Assembly (NCBI GenBank): GCA_947452755.1
Contig: CANGDT010000018.1
Location: 1-35,278, forward strand
Length of the DNA stretch: 35,278 nucleotides
Direction of reading: 5' to 3'
From: Actinomycetota bacterium
Lineage (GTDB): Bacteria; Actinomycetota; Actinomycetes; S36-B12; UBA5976
Both the position numbers and the translations under genes were made by a program. The notes beneath the pieces are model-generated. The model was not told the origin of the DNA. It was given only the letters and a program-made list of their open reading frames with translations, and made no database searches. Below, in pieces: positions 24,066 to 33,150 of the stretch. Positions within the stretch are counted from its first letter, which is position 1, and every line of letters begins with the position of its first letter.

Positions 24066-25289
24066 GTGTCAGGTGCAATTGCGAATGCAGTAACGGAGGT
24101 CCGTGCGCGTATCCGCACGACTGGGATCGACCCGGTGACCGATTTTGCAAAATTGCATCACGTGGTCGAAGACGTCTTGGCAGATTCGGTAAGCGACAAG
24201 ACAATTGCGCCTGACATCACCTTTACGGCACTGGCACGGGAACAAGTGGCTCAGTCTGTTTCCGGGTTTGGGGTACTTCAGGAATTTTTTGATGACAACG
24301 AAGTCGAAGAAATATGGATTAATGAACCAGGTCGCATCTTCGTGGCTCGAAATGGAAAATCAGAGCTGACCAGCGTCGTCATCACTGAAAGTGAAGTGCG
24401 TGCACTCGTTGAACGAATGCTTGCGTCGACAGGTCGACGAGTTGATCTCTCCAATCCGTTCGTAGACGCGACGTTGCCGGATGGTTCCCGCGTGCACGTA
24501 GCGATACCAGACATTACTCGCGCACATTGGTCTGTGAATATTCGCAAATTCGTTGTTCAAACTAAGTCGTTGAATGACCTCGTTGTCGTGGGGACATTGA
24601 CTTCGCAGGCAGCAAAATTTCTGACAGCTTCAGTGACATGTGGGATGAACATAGTTGTGTCCGGTGCGACACAGGCGGGGAAAACCACGCTCATGAATGC
24701 GTTACTCAATTCGGCACCGTCGTATGACCGAATCATCACATGTGAAGAAGTATTTGAACTTCGATTGGAAAGCCCCGACTGGGTAGCACTGCAGTCGCGA
24801 CAAGCCGGACTTGATGGCACTGGTGAAATCCCACTTCGTCGCCTAATTAAAGAGGCGTTACGTATGCGACCACACCGATTGGTAATTGGTGAAGTGCGGC
24901 AAGAAGAGTGCCTCGACTTACTAATAGCCATGAATTCGGGTATGCCGAGTATGTGCTCACTTCACGCCAACGGTGCCCGCCAGGCGTTGAACAAGATGTG
25001 TCTACTGCCAATGTTGGCCGGCAGCAATGTGTCCAGTGAGTTCGTGACACCGACTGTTGCATCCGTGGTTGACCTTATAGTGCACACCGCCATGAACCCA
25101 GATGGTCGACGACAGGTTCAAGAAATCAGCATTGTGACGGGACGTCTTGAGGGATCGGTTGTTGAAACCATCAAGATTTTCGAAGTCATCGATGGCGCAT
25201 TATGTGCAACTGGTTTCTACCCCGAAATGTCTTCAGGCCTAAGTTCCGTTGGCTATGACGTACGCAATGAACTTATGAGGACCCGATGA
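24066..25289 (+). CDS. tadA: Tad pilus assembly ATPase TadA/CpaF
   Basis: Hexameric secretion ATPase of the type II/IV superfamily that powers Flp-type pilus assembly. The 407-residue product has Walker A GATQAGKTTL from about residue 200, the Asp-box-like ITCEEVFELRLE, Walker B region HRLVIGEVRQEECLDLLIAMNSG, and the His-box SMCSLHANGARQALNKM, all in the CpaF pattern (VRQEE replaces the usual VRGGE). GTG 24066 has AGGGGG 4 nt upstream. It is the first gene of a seven-gene operon and overlaps tadB by 4 bp. The CpaE/Ssd-like gene that usually precedes tadA in actinobacteria is missing; DedA is there instead. Confidence 0.95.
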   Translation: MSGAIANAVTEVRARIRTTGIDPVTDFAKLHHVVEDVLADSVSDKTIAPDITFTALAREQVAQSVSGFGVLQEFFDDNEVEEIWINEPGRIFVARNGKSELTSVVITESEVRALVERMLASTGRRVDLSNPFVDATLPDGSRVHVAIPDITRAHWSVNIRKFVVQTKSLNDLVVVGTLTSQAAKFLTASVTCGMNIVVSGATQAGKTTLMNALLNSAPSYDRIITCEEVFELRLESPDWVALQSRQAGLDGTGEIPLRRLIKEALRMRPHRLVIGEVRQEECLDLLIAMNSGMPSMCSLHANGARQALNKMCLLPMLAGSNVSSEFVTPTVASVVDLIVHTAMNPDGRRQVQEISIVTGRLEGSVVETIKIFEVIDGALCATGFYPEMSSGLSSVGYDVRNELMRTR

Positions 25290-25954
25290 CTCTCTTCGTT
25301 GGCCTTTCCTTCGCCTGTGGAATTCTCCTCGTAGTGTCTGCATTTTCAACTAGCCAGCAGCCTCGAGTTCGAACGAGTCGCACGCTGCGCAAGCCTCATA
25401 CTGTTCCATTAACTATCTGGCCCGAAGTTGTTGATGACTTAGCATCTGCGGTAAGAGCTGGAATGTCGTTACCTCAAGCAATCGAACAGCTTTCATTGAA
25501 CGGACCAGCGGAACTTAAATCGGCCTTTGCAGATTGCGTTCGTAGCTATCGTGTCACCGGTGATTTGGTTTCTTCCCTTAACGGAATCGCACGGCACTGC
25601 AATCAAGCAAGCGCGGATAAATTCGTTTCGGCACTCCACATAGCGCATTCTGTTGGTGGCGCAGATCTCGGTGTGGTTTTGCGCGGGTTATCGGAAGTCC
25701 TCCGTGAAGATCTCAACACTCGAAGTGAAATCACAGCTCGGCAAAGTTGGACAGTTAATGGTGCGCGTCTCGCAGTCGCCGCTCCGTGGGTGACTGCGCT
25801 AGTTCTGTCTGCACGAGGCGACACTGCACGGGTCTACCTCTCCACAGGCGGAATTCGAATTCTTGTGCTGTGCGCATTCGTATCAGTGTTGGCTTACTTC
25901 ACGATGTGGACGATTAGTCGTCTACCTGAGGAACCTCGGGTGCTGACATCATGA
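25286..25954 (+). CDS. tadB: Tad platform protein TadB (T2SSF domain)
   Basis: Inner-membrane platform component of the Tad apparatus. The 222-residue product starts with a membrane segment (LFVGLSFACGILLVVSAF), then a cytoplasmic T2SSF domain (DDLASAVRAGMSLPQAIEQLSLNGPAEL...GGADLGVVLRGLSEVLREDLNTRSEI), and ends in a hydrophobic pair near ILVLCAFVSVLAYFTMWTI. It is shorter than the roughly 300-residue proteobacterial TadB, as is common in actinobacteria. It overlaps both tadA and tadC by 4 bp. Confidence 0.9.
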   Translation: MTLFVGLSFACGILLVVSAFSTSQQPRVRTSRTLRKPHTVPLTIWPEVVDDLASAVRAGMSLPQAIEQLSLNGPAELKSAFADCVRSYRVTGDLVSSLNGIARHCNQASADKFVSALHIAHSVGGADLGVVLRGLSEVLREDLNTRSEITARQSWTVNGARLAVAAPWVTALVLSARGDTARVYLSTGGIRILVLCAFVSVLAYFTMWTISRLPEEPRVLTS

Positions 25955-26841
25955 TGGCCGAACTTGTTGTTGGAACGCTGTGCGCAGTCGGCATGTACTT
26001 ATTGGTGACAGTAGTGGCTCATCCACGTGTGCCGCTTTGGTTGGACATCGCCCGATACGTTTCAGTCTTAGAGTTCCCAACGCCAACAATTGCAAAGCGC
26101 ATCGGTTATCGAATCAAGCATGTGCTCCAGGAACATCCGAAGTCTTTGGCAGGTTCAGACCGCGATGTAACGCAGTGGCTGTTGCAGTCCGGTAAATCAG
26201 AGTTGTTGACAACCTTTAGGCGCGAGCAATTGAACAATGCCGCCTGCGCAGAGTTGCTGGTTGCTGGTTGGCTATGCCTGCGTGCACTGGGGCATAAACC
26301 CGTCACGATGCCCACGGGATTTGTGCTTTCCGTTGGCGCAGGTCTTGCCGGGATATGGTTCGCAAAGTGGCGGCTCGTGCGTGCAGTGAGCCATCGGCGT
26401 ATTGCTGCGGAAGCTTCGTTGCCGACGGTGCTTGAACTATTAGCATTTTCCGTGTCTGCAGGTGAACCCATGCTCGGGTCTGTTCATCGAGTAGCGCAGA
26501 CATGTTCAGGACCGCTCGTGGAAGAACTTCGAATCGCCTTAGCTGATATTTCGATGGGCGTGAGTTTGGTTGATGCTTTCGCCGCGTTAGGTAACCGCAT
26601 GAACAGCCCGCACATCACCCGGTCGCTTAAGGCGATTGTGATTGCCATTGAACGCGGAACTCCACTTGCTGAAATTCTTCGAGCCCAGGCCAGTGATGCG
26701 CGTGCAGCCCGCCTTCGCGAATTATTAGTAATGGCAGGGAAGAAGGAAACCGCCATGATGTTTCCAGTTGTCTTCTTCATATTGCCCATGATTGTTGCAG
26801 TTGCTTTGTATCCAGGTTTCATTGCACTGCAAGGCATGTGA
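25951..26841 (+). CDS. tadC: Tad platform protein TadC (T2SSF domain)
   Basis: Second inner-membrane platform protein, 296 residues. It has an N-terminal membrane segment (VVGTLCAVGMYLLVTVVA), a middle hydrophobic region (TGFVLSVGAGLAGIWFAKW), a T2SSF domain (LPTVLELLAFSVSAGEPMLGSVHRVAQTCSGPLVEELRIALADISMGVSLVDAF) and the C-terminal MMFPVVFFILPMIVAVALYPGFIAL segment characteristic of TadC. It overlaps tadB by 4 bp and is followed after 41 bp by the pilin-like gene. Confidence 0.9.
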   Translation: MMAELVVGTLCAVGMYLLVTVVAHPRVPLWLDIARYVSVLEFPTPTIAKRIGYRIKHVLQEHPKSLAGSDRDVTQWLLQSGKSELLTTFRREQLNNAACAELLVAGWLCLRALGHKPVTMPTGFVLSVGAGLAGIWFAKWRLVRAVSHRRIAAEASLPTVLELLAFSVSAGEPMLGSVHRVAQTCSGPLVEELRIALADISMGVSLVDAFAALGNRMNSPHITRSLKAIVIAIERGTPLAEILRAQASDARAARLRELLVMAGKKETAMMFPVVFFILPMIVAVALYPGFIALQGM

Positions 26842-26882
26842 CCTTGAATGCACAGTGCAGACGGGTTAGGAAAGGAATGTCA

Positions 26883-27101
26883 ATGAAAAAATATGTAAAC
26901 GGCTCCGACGATGATCGAGGCTTCATTCAACGTCTGGTGCATCAATGCTCAACTCGCCTGGCAAGCGAACGAGGTGATGTACCGGGATGGGTGCTCGTGA
27001 CAGTAATGACCGCAGGTCTAGTCGTTGGGCTGTGGTCGGTGGCTGACGGACAACTGACTTCGGTGCTCAACAATGCGCTTCATTCTGTGTCAACTCCGTA
27101 A
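26883..27101 (+). CDS. Flp pilin-like small membrane protein
   Basis: A 72-residue protein with a charged N-terminus (MKKYVNGSDDDRGFIQRL), a polar stretch ending ERGDVPG, and one hydrophobic helix WVLVTVMTAGLVVGLWSVA, then a short tail. Size and position between tadC and the TadE-like genes match the Flp/DUF4244-type subunit of actinobacterial Tad loci. After the candidate cleavage Gly in ERG, position +5 is not Glu, unlike classic Flp pilins. ATG 26883 is chosen because GGAAAGGA (26869-26876) is 6 nt upstream; ATG 26877 abuts that site. The next gene overlaps its end by 29 bp. Whether it is the major subunit is inference. Confidence 0.72.
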   Translation: MKKYVNGSDDDRGFIQRLVHQCSTRLASERGDVPGWVLVTVMTAGLVVGLWSVADGQLTSVLNNALHSVSTP

Positions 27102-27480
27102 GGTACTTCGCGCTGTAGATGGTAATGCCACGCTTGGCTTTGCGATGGTGGCACCATTGGTTGTTGCAGTCTTTATTGCGGTGCTGCAGTTAGTGGCAAT
27201 CACACGTGAGCAAGCAGCTCTGGCTGCAATAGCCCACGATGCCTCGAGAGTTGCCAGTGTTTTCAATGGAACGCCTTCTCATGGTGTGAGTGCTGCGCGG
27301 GCGAAACTTGGTTCATCCACGGTCACTCGTGCACGAGCCACCATAAAGATTCAACGTGTAACAAATGGTGGAGTGCACTATGTGCAGACAACCATTTCGG
27401 AAAACTATCGGATCGCCTGGTTAGCGAAGTCTGTGATGTTAAATGCCAGTGTGCGTTCGATAGATGAAGGTGCACTGTGA
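27073..27480 (+). CDS. TadE-like pseudopilin
   Basis: A 135-residue TadE-like protein: short basic N-terminus, then GNATLGFAMVAPLVVAVFIAVLQL as the pseudopilin-type helix, followed by a small extracellular domain. The typical TadE motif is G-x-x-x-x-E-F; here the Glu is Gly (GNATLGF). ATG 27073 lies inside the previous gene (29-bp overlap); no other ATG or GTG start in frame precedes the helix, so this start stands. It overlaps the next gene by 4 bp. Confidence 0.75.
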   Translation: MRFILCQLRKVLRAVDGNATLGFAMVAPLVVAVFIAVLQLVAITREQAALAAIAHDASRVASVFNGTPSHGVSAARAKLGSSTVTRARATIKIQRVTNGGVHYVQTTISENYRIAWLAKSVMLNASVRSIDEGAL

Positions 27481-27917
27481 GTACAGCGAATTCATGGCGA
27501 GGTGCGTATGCCCCGGAGGATGGACATGTCTTTGTGGAATTTATTGCGGTAGTCATTGTGCTACTTTTGCCGCTCATCTACTTTGCGCAATCTGTAGCAA
27601 TCGTCACCAAGTCCAATCTCGCAATTCAAAATGCGAGCCAACTTGCTGCTCGCGCGTTTGTGGTCTCGAGTAGTGATGCAGTGGCCCGAGTACATGCAAG
27701 AAGTGCAGTCACCGCAGTAATTACCGATGCGCACCTGCCCAGGACGGGACTGCGGATCGGTGTGAAGTGCTCAGCAACTCCTTGTTTAACAGCAAGTCAA
27801 GAAGTATCAATTTCGGTATCTTCACAGGTATCAACACCAGCTTTCGGGTTTGTACCACGTCATGTGTTTACAGTCTCGGCAACGCACACGGAGACAGTTG
27901 ATGAAATTCGTAAGTAG
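27477..27917 (+). CDS. Second TadE-like pseudopilin
   Basis: A 146-residue protein with a polar N-terminus, then DGHVFVEFIAVVIVLLLPLIYFAQS, which keeps the canonical Gly followed by Glu at +5 and Phe at +6. The rest is a small beta-rich extracellular domain with two Cys (VKCSATPCLT) that could form a disulfide. GTG 27477 overlaps the previous stop (GTGA). It is the member of this set that looks most like a processed pseudopilin. Confidence 0.75.
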   Translation: MSTANSWRGAYAPEDGHVFVEFIAVVIVLLLPLIYFAQSVAIVTKSNLAIQNASQLAARAFVVSSSDAVARVHARSAVTAVITDAHLPRTGLRIGVKCSATPCLTASQEVSISVSSQVSTPAFGFVPRHVFTVSATHTETVDEIRK

Positions 27918-28350
27918 CCCAACCCTTGAAAGTGATGACGGATCTGTACTTACTTTGGGAATCGGACTGATAATCGCCTGTCTCATGTTTGTCACTGTTG
28001 TGTCAGACATTTCGACATTGTGGATTGCTCGGTCCACAATCAATCGCATTGCAGACGGTGCGGCGCTTGCTGCGGTTCAATCCGTTGATAGCGACGCTAT
28101 ATATCGAAAAGGTGTGACAGCGGGATTGACACTCAACTCTGCATCAGCCACTAGCCGGGCACATAAGTATGTGGCGGCCCATGGAGCTTCGCAGACCGCA
28201 GCGAATGTCAGGGTAACTAGCGTGAGGGTGGTTGGGAATTCGGTGACAATCACAATTGTTGCTGAGCCACGTCTACCATTCGGCTATTTGTTGCCCATAA
28301 CCGTCGGATCCATGACCGCGAAGGCTCAGGCACGCTACCAACTTCGTTGA
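27901..28350 (+). CDS. TadG/TadE-like protein (Rv3654c-type)
   Basis: A 149-residue protein with the pattern of the actinobacterial secretion-neighbourhood TadE-like family (Rv3654c type): DDGSVLTLGIGLIIACLMFVTVVSDISTLWIARSTINRIADGAALAAVQSVD, one membrane helix followed by the ADGAALAAA motif shared with TadG. The remainder is a small extracellular domain. ATG 27901 is chosen over upstream starts because it immediately precedes the short N-terminus and helix; it overlaps the previous gene by 17 bp. It closes the Tad operon. The DEAD-box helicase gene often found next to this family is absent here. Confidence 0.75.
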   Translation: MKFVSSPTLESDDGSVLTLGIGLIIACLMFVTVVSDISTLWIARSTINRIADGAALAAVQSVDSDAIYRKGVTAGLTLNSASATSRAHKYVAAHGASQTAANVRVTSVRVVGNSVTITIVAEPRLPFGYLLPITVGSMTAKAQARYQLR

Positions 28351-28405
28351 ATCCGTTGAAGTGCCTCGAGGGGCGTCAGGTGATCTAACGCTCGTCAATG
28401 AACGG

Positions 28406-28422
28406 TAATCTTATGTCTCGTG
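28406..28422 (+). promoter_or_regulatory. Leaderless promoter (-10) of prfB
   Basis: TAATCT (28406-28411) ends 8 nt before GTG 28420, and no Shine-Dalgarno sequence lies between the Tad operon end and the start. The same hexamer serves as -10 before rplM. Confidence 0.5.
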
Positions 28423-29526
28423 GCTACCGGTGATTTTGCAGTTGATCTTTCAGCGATAGATGCCACCCTGTCTAGCATCGAAAAAGTTCTCAATGTTGCG
28501 GACATGGAAAAAGAGATTGCCGAGCTCGAGATTCTCGCATCGGCGCCTGACCTGTGGAATGACCAAGCAAATGCGCAGCGAGTAACTAGCAAACTCTCAA
28601 TCCTGCAAGCCGACCTTGGCCGCATTCGCAGTATGCGTATCCGAGTCGATGACGTAGCTGTACTTCACGAAATGGGCGAAGCCGAAAGCGATGCAAGCAT
28701 CCTGGAAGAAGCCCAAGCAGAACTCAACGACTTAGAAAAGGCAATCGGGGAACTCGAAGTGCGCACGCTGTTGTCGGGCGAATACGACCACCGTGAAGCA
28801 CTCATAACAATTCGTTCAGGTGCAGGTGGAGTCGATGCAGCTGACTGGGCCGAGATGCTCCTTCGCATGTACTTGCGTTACTGCGAACGCCATAACTGGC
28901 CAACTGAAATTTACGACACGTCATACGCGGAAGAAGCGGGAATTAAATCTGCAACATTTGCTGTGAAAGCACCATTTGCCTATGGCACTTTGTCAGTCGA
29001 GCAGGGAACTCACCGACTCGTACGAATTTCGCCATTTGATAATCAAAGCCGCCGACAAACATCATTTGCTGAAGTCGAAGTTATTCCAGTTGTTGAACAA
29101 ACAGATTCGCTCGACATCCCAGATGACGATCTGCGAATTGATGTGTACCGCTCCTCAGGCCCAGGCGGACAAGGAGTTAACACAACAGACTCGGCAGTTC
29201 GCATCACGCACATTCCATCCGGCATTGTGGTGTCATGCCAAAACGAACGATCCCAACTCCAAAACAAAGCATCAGCTATGGCAGTTCTCCAAGCGAAACT
29301 TCTTGACAAGACTCGACGCGAGGAACAAGACAAGATCAACGCGCTCAAGGGCGATACTGCTGGGTCGTGGGGTAATCAGATGCGTTCTTATGTATTGCAC
29401 CCGTACCAAATGGTTAAAGACATCCGCACTGAGGTTGAAACTGGAAACACTTCTGCAGTTCTTGATGGCGAAATCGACGCTTTCATAGAAGCTGGAATTC
29501 GCTGGCGTCGCGAGAGCGCAAACTAA
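28420..29526 (+). CDS. prfB: Peptide chain release factor 2
   Basis: RF2, which ends translation at UGA and UAA. The 368-residue product has the RF2-specific SPF tripeptide at 204-206 ([11 protein letters not shown]) and the peptidyl-hydrolysis GGQ at 249-251 ([20 protein letters not shown]). The frame is continuous from GTG, so the programmed +1 frameshift used by E. coli prfB is absent. The start carries the expected N-terminal RF2 helix region ([23 protein letters not shown]). It stands between the Tad operon and ftsE, and prfB-ftsE-ftsX-smpB is a familiar actinobacterial order. Confidence 0.97.
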   Translation: MATGDFAVDLSAIDATLSSIEKVLNVADMEKEIAELEILASAPDLWNDQANAQRVTSKLSILQADLGRIRSMRIRVDDVAVLHEMGEAESDASILEEAQAELNDLEKAIGELEVRTLLSGEYDHREALITIRSGAGGVDAADWAEMLLRMYLRYCERHNWPTEIYDTSYAEEAGIKSATFAVKAPFAYGTLSVEQGTHRLVRISPFDNQSRRQTSFAEVEVIPVVEQTDSLDIPDDDLRIDVYRSSGPGGQGVNTTDSAVRITHIPSGIVVSCQNERSQLQNKASAMAVLQAKLLDKTRREEQDKINALKGDTAGSWGNQMRSYVLHPYQMVKDIRTEVETGNTSAVLDGEIDAFIEAGIRWRRESAN

Positions 29527-29538
29527 CTTTAAATTTGT

Positions 29539-29563
29539 GACTTTGTTCAGGTTTTGCAAAGTC
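29539..29563 (+). terminator. Weak hairpin after prfB
   Basis: GACTTTG (29539-29545) pairs perfectly with CAAAGTC (29557-29563) across an 11-nt loop, 13 bp past the prfB stop. No T-run follows, only the palindrome GGCGCGCC, so termination is doubtful. The TTGCAA inside it could instead be the -35 of a promoter with TTATAC at 29579-29584 (19-bp spacing) for ftsE. Confidence 0.25.
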
Positions 29564-29670
29564 GGCGCGCCAAACCACTTATACGTAGCAGCGCGACTTA
29601 GGCTAAAAACACCGCCTTTTCAAAGGTTGAGTTGTATGTGCCCGTCTTGTATGTGCCAAAGGAGAACGTC

Positions 29671-30363
29671 GTGATTATCTTCGACCATGTCTCCAAGGAG
29701 TATAAGCACTCAAATCGGCCGGCGCTCAACGACATTAACCTGACAATTAATCAAGGTGAGTTTGTTTTCCTCGTTGGCTCATCCGGCTCAGGTAAGTCTT
29801 CACTTTTGCGACTTATGGTAAAAGAAGAAAAGGCAACCGAAGGCTCAATCGAAGTTGATGGGATCAACGTAGGAAAACTTCGAAATCGAAAAGTTCCAGC
29901 ATTTCGACGCAACATGGGAATCATCTTTCAAGACTTCCGCTTGCTGCCAACAAAAAGCGTTTTTGACAATGTGGCATTTGGAATGGAAGTCATCGGTAAA
30001 TCGCGCAAAGAAATTCGCGAACGTGTTCCTGAGGTGCTAGACCTTGTCGGGTTAGCCGGCAAAGAGAAGCGCCTACCTACCGAACTTTCTGGCGGTGAAC
30101 AACAACGCGTAGCAGTCGGACGAGCATTCGTGAACAATCCCAAACTTCTGTTGGCCGATGAACCCACAGGAAACCTTGACCCAGCCACAAGTGTTGGCAT
30201 CATGAAACTTCTTGATCGCATTAATCGCACTGGCACAACAATTGTGATGGCAACGCACGATGTTGCAATCGTCGACCAGATGCGTAAACGCATTGTCCAG
30301 CTTGACCGCGGACACATTGTTCGTGATCAAGAGCGTGGTATTTATGGCGAGATGGCCCAGTAA
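29671..30363 (+). CDS. ftsE: Cell division ATP-binding protein FtsE
   Basis: ATPase of the FtsEX complex, which couples ATP hydrolysis to activation of peptidoglycan hydrolases at the septum. The 230-residue product has Walker [10 protein letters not shown] at 36-44, Q-loop [10 protein letters not shown], signature [15 protein letters not shown], and Walker [13 protein letters not shown]. The frame is open further upstream, but GTG 29671 has AAAGGAG (29658-29664) 6 nt before it and starts at the conserved [10 protein letters not shown]. The stop and the ftsX start share one base (TAATG). Confidence 0.97.
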   Translation: MIIFDHVSKEYKHSNRPALNDINLTINQGEFVFLVGSSGSGKSSLLRLMVKEEKATEGSIEVDGINVGKLRNRKVPAFRRNMGIIFQDFRLLPTKSVFDNVAFGMEVIGKSRKEIRERVPEVLDLVGLAGKEKRLPTELSGGEQQRVAVGRAFVNNPKLLLADEPTGNLDPATSVGIMKLLDRINRTGTTIVMATHDVAIVDQMRKRIVQLDRGHIVRDQERGIYGEMAQ

Positions 30364-31268
30364 TGCGTCCTTCATTCATTGCTAAAGAATTGGGCACGGG
30401 ACTGCGCCGTAACCTCACGATGACCATTGCCTTGGTGGTGTCCGTTGCTGTGTCGCTGACACTTTTTGGAACCGCACTTCTCATGCGCACTCAAGTCGAG
30501 CGCATGAAGGGTTACTGGTACGACAAAATTGAAGTGTCAATTTTCTTATGTGGCCCGAACTCCACTGCAGTAACTTGTACCGGCACAGTCTCCGACGAAC
30601 AGCGCGCCGCAATTCAAGCAGCTATTCAAGGTTTAACACCAACAGTGCAGTCTTGGTATTACGAAGCGTCCGCTCAAGCCTATGAACGTTTCAAGGTGCA
30701 ATTCAAGGGTTCGCCGATTATCGCCAACGTTAGCCCGTATGCATTACCTGAATCCTTCAGAGTGAAGCTTGATGATCCAAACCATTTTGAAACTATTTCG
30801 TCCGTCGTTTCCACAATGCCGGGTGTCGAAACTGTTCAAGATCAACGCAAGCTACTTCAACGCTTTTTCACGATTTTGCATGGCATGCAAACAGTTGCGT
30901 TAGGCATTGCCATTGCGATGTTGTTTGTGACCGTACTGCTGGTCATGAACACCGTACGCATTGCGGCTTATGCGCGTCGACGTGAAACATCAATCATGCG
31001 TTCTGTCGGTGCGAGCAATATGTCCATTCGACTTCCATTCATTCTTGAAGCCGTAACGGCCGCCGTACTTGGCGCTGGTGTAGCTGCAGGAATCATGTTG
31101 GGCTTGAAGCAATACGTGATTGATCAACGACTTGCTCCGAGCATGTCGTACATCGCATTTGTCACGTGGGATGACGTGCTAGCTGTACTGCCTTGGTTGT
31201 TCGCCGCCGGCGTAGGCACCACTGTTTTGGCAGCGTCATTTACATTACGTCGCTACTTACGGGGTTAG
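30363..31268 (+). CDS. ftsX: Cell division protein FtsX
   Basis: Membrane subunit of FtsEX. The 301-residue product has the FtsX layout: cytoplasmic N-terminus, TM1 (MTIALVVSVAVSLTLFGTALLM), an extracellular domain of about 120 residues, then three TM segments (for example MQTVALGIAIAMLFVTVLLVMNTV and VTAAVLGAGVAAGIMLGL). The extracellular domain has a Cys pair (FLCGPNSTAVTCTG) that could form a disulfide. RRETSIMRSVGASN is the conserved cytoplasmic loop contacting FtsE. It is translationally coupled to ftsE. Confidence 0.96.
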   Translation: MRPSFIAKELGTGLRRNLTMTIALVVSVAVSLTLFGTALLMRTQVERMKGYWYDKIEVSIFLCGPNSTAVTCTGTVSDEQRAAIQAAIQGLTPTVQSWYYEASAQAYERFKVQFKGSPIIANVSPYALPESFRVKLDDPNHFETISSVVSTMPGVETVQDQRKLLQRFFTILHGMQTVALGIAIAMLFVTVLLVMNTVRIAAYARRRETSIMRSVGASNMSIRLPFILEAVTAAVLGAGVAAGIMLGLKQYVIDQRLAPSMSYIAFVTWDDVLAVLPWLFAAGVGTTVLAASFTLRRYLRG

Positions 31269-31376
31269 TTGCCTCTCATTTGGGTAGAAACTCAAGCGAC
31301 ACGACAACCGACAACCAAAGGGCACCTTTAAGTGTCAGTTACCATGAAAGAACCGCTGAAAAGTAAGGAGTTTGCC

Positions 31377-32618
31377 ATGTTGCGTTTGCCTCGGCATTCC
31401 CTTCGTCTAGGTTTGGCGGGAATTCTAATTTTTGGTGGCGTCGTGAGCCCAGTATTGGCCGACAGCCTTAACCACCAAGTTCAGGTTGCAGCTGATGATC
31501 TGATGAAGGCCTCGAAGGCAGTCACCGATGCACAAGCGTCACTTGCTGATGCTGAGAAGAAGCTTCCGGCAGCACGCGCAAAGTTTGCAACGGCCGACGG
31601 CAAGATGCAAGTGGCTGAGGGTAAGTACTATCGCGCGAAGGGAAACCTCGACGCATCGATTGCCAAGCTTAAAGCGGTGCAAAAAAAGATTTCAATAAAG
31701 CAAGCGCAAATTCTCGACCTACAAACAAAGGTTAATGAATTTGCACGGTCTATTTATCAGCAAGGACAAACGTCACAACTTGAGATAATTCTTGAGTCGA
31801 AGTCACCGTCTGACTTAACATCGCGACTTGAAACCATTAAAGCGGTATCGCAGGCCACATCGGCTAGCCTGCGCAAACTGGTGGCTGCAAAGGCGCAATT
31901 GAAAGTGGACCTAAAGTCTGCGGCAGACGAGAAGGCCAAGATGAAGGGGCTTACTGACCAAGCCGCCCAAACATTGGCTGTCGCAACCGAAGCTCGACGG
32001 GTTGCTTATGCAGCGAAAGCGTCAGTGAATCGTTTGGTCGCGCAACGTGCCTCTGCGCTAAAGGTGGCTGAAGACTACAAAGCTGAGTCGCGCAAAAAAT
32101 ACAACAAACTGCGCGCCGAACAAATCCGTCTGACACAAATCTCAGGTTCAGGTTCTCACGGTAACGGCGATCCGCAGGCAACAGGACCGTTATCTTGGCC
32201 ACTTCCTGGTTACGCCGCTGGCGGCGGAGTTGGTCCGCGTACCAATCCGTACACCGGGCAAAAAGGTTGTCACACTGGTCAAGATATTGCTGCACCAAGT
32301 GGAACTGGAATCCATTCAGCCGGGGTCGGCATCGTCTTGTACGTCGGCTGGAGTGCCGCATACGGCAATGTCACTATGGTGGATCACGGCGACGGACTTG
32401 TGACAATGTACGCCCATCAATCCTCAAGGGCGGGCGGTATCGTCAAAGGCGCAACGGTTCTAGACGGTCAAGTTATTGGTTTTGTTGGCTCTACTGGCTA
32501 TTCCACTGGACCTCATTTACACTTTGAAGTCCATGTGAATGGAACAAACTATGACCCAATGGGCTGGTTTGGCCGAAGCAAGTCGGTTGTCGCTTGCGCC
32601 CCTACGCGAGGTTTGTGA
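31377..32618 (+). CDS. Secreted coiled-coil M23 metallopeptidase (likely FtsEX partner)
   Basis: A 413-residue exported protein. After a signal peptide ([19 protein letters not shown]) comes a long coiled coil of about 220 residues rich in Ala, Lys and Gln, then a C-terminal LytM/M23 domain. Zn ligands and catalytic residues are visible: His about 299 and Asp about 303 in [12 protein letters not shown], and His about 380 and 382 in [12 protein letters not shown]. This coiled-coil-plus-LytM architecture is that of EnvC- and PcsB-like hydrolases or activators controlled by FtsEX; the gene follows ftsX by 108 bp. The metal ligands are intact, so it could be an active endopeptidase, unlike EnvC. 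ATG 31377 has AAGGAG 6 nt upstream; an earlier in-frame GTG (31332) lacks one. Confidence 0.92.
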   Translation: MLRLPRHSLRLGLAGILIFGGVVSPVLADSLNHQVQVAADDLMKASKAVTDAQASLADAEKKLPAARAKFATADGKMQVAEGKYYRAKGNLDASIAKLKAVQKKISIKQAQILDLQTKVNEFARSIYQQGQTSQLEIILESKSPSDLTSRLETIKAVSQATSASLRKLVAAKAQLKVDLKSAADEKAKMKGLTDQAAQTLAVATEARRVAYAAKASVNRLVAQRASALKVAEDYKAESRKKYNKLRAEQIRLTQISGSGSHGNGDPQATGPLSWPLPGYAAGGGVGPRTNPYTGQKGCHTGQDIAAPSGTGIHSAGVGIVLYVGWSAAYGNVTMVDHGDGLVTMYAHQSSRAGGIVKGATVLDGQVIGFVGSTGYSTGPHLHFEVHVNGTNYDPMGWFGRSKSVVACAPTRGL

Positions 32619-33103
32619 GTCCAGTGGTTAAAGAGAGCGGTCGTAAACTCATCGCTCAGAACCGCAAGGCTCGGCATGACTATGCGATTGAAGATGTTTT
32701 TGAAGCCGGAATGGTTCTTGTCGGCACAGAAGTGAAGTCACTGCGTGCCGGCCGTGCAAGTTTGGTAGATGGCTATGCGTTCGTAGAGGGTAACGAAATT
32801 TGGATGCGTGGCGTTAACATCCCGGAATACAACGAAGCATCATGGACAAACCATGATCCGTTGCGTGCGCGAAAGTTGTTATTGAACCGCCAAGAGATAA
32901 GCAAGATTTCGGGCAAGCTCAAGGAAAGTGGCTTGACCCTAATTCCATTAAGCCTTTACTTCAACGACGGTAAAGCAAAAGTAGAAATTGCATTGGCTCG
33001 TGGTCGAAAGAACTACGACAAGCGTCAGGCGATTGCCGAAAAAGATGCCAAGCGCGAAACTGCTAAAGCAGTCGGTCGTCGCAACAAAGGCATGGCCGAA
33101 TAA
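32615..33103 (+). CDS. smpB: SsrA-binding protein SmpB
   Basis: tmRNA-binding protein for trans-translation, which rescues stalled ribosomes. The 162-residue product has [38 protein letters not shown], ending in the typical basic tail ([17 protein letters not shown]). GTG 32615 overlaps the M23 stop codon (GTGA) with GAGG 3 nt upstream; GTG 32624 is an alternative. The open frame further upstream lies within the M23 gene. No ssrA (tmRNA) gene is visible in the rest of the window, although it is often close to smpB. Confidence 0.96.
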   Translation: MSPVVKESGRKLIAQNRKARHDYAIEDVFEAGMVLVGTEVKSLRAGRASLVDGYAFVEGNEIWMRGVNIPEYNEASWTNHDPLRARKLLLNRQEISKISGKLKESGLTLIPLSLYFNDGKAKVEIALARGRKNYDKRQAIAEKDAKRETAKAVGRRNKGMAE

Positions 33104-33150
33104 TTTCGGTGGATAACCGAATCCACATGTTTGGCAGCGGATTCATCGGG

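Noticed and set aside
29634-29658. Direct repeat of TTGTATGTGCC just before the ftsE ribosome-binding site
   Set aside because: Two short copies only; no symmetry or further copies, so it may be a small local duplication without function.
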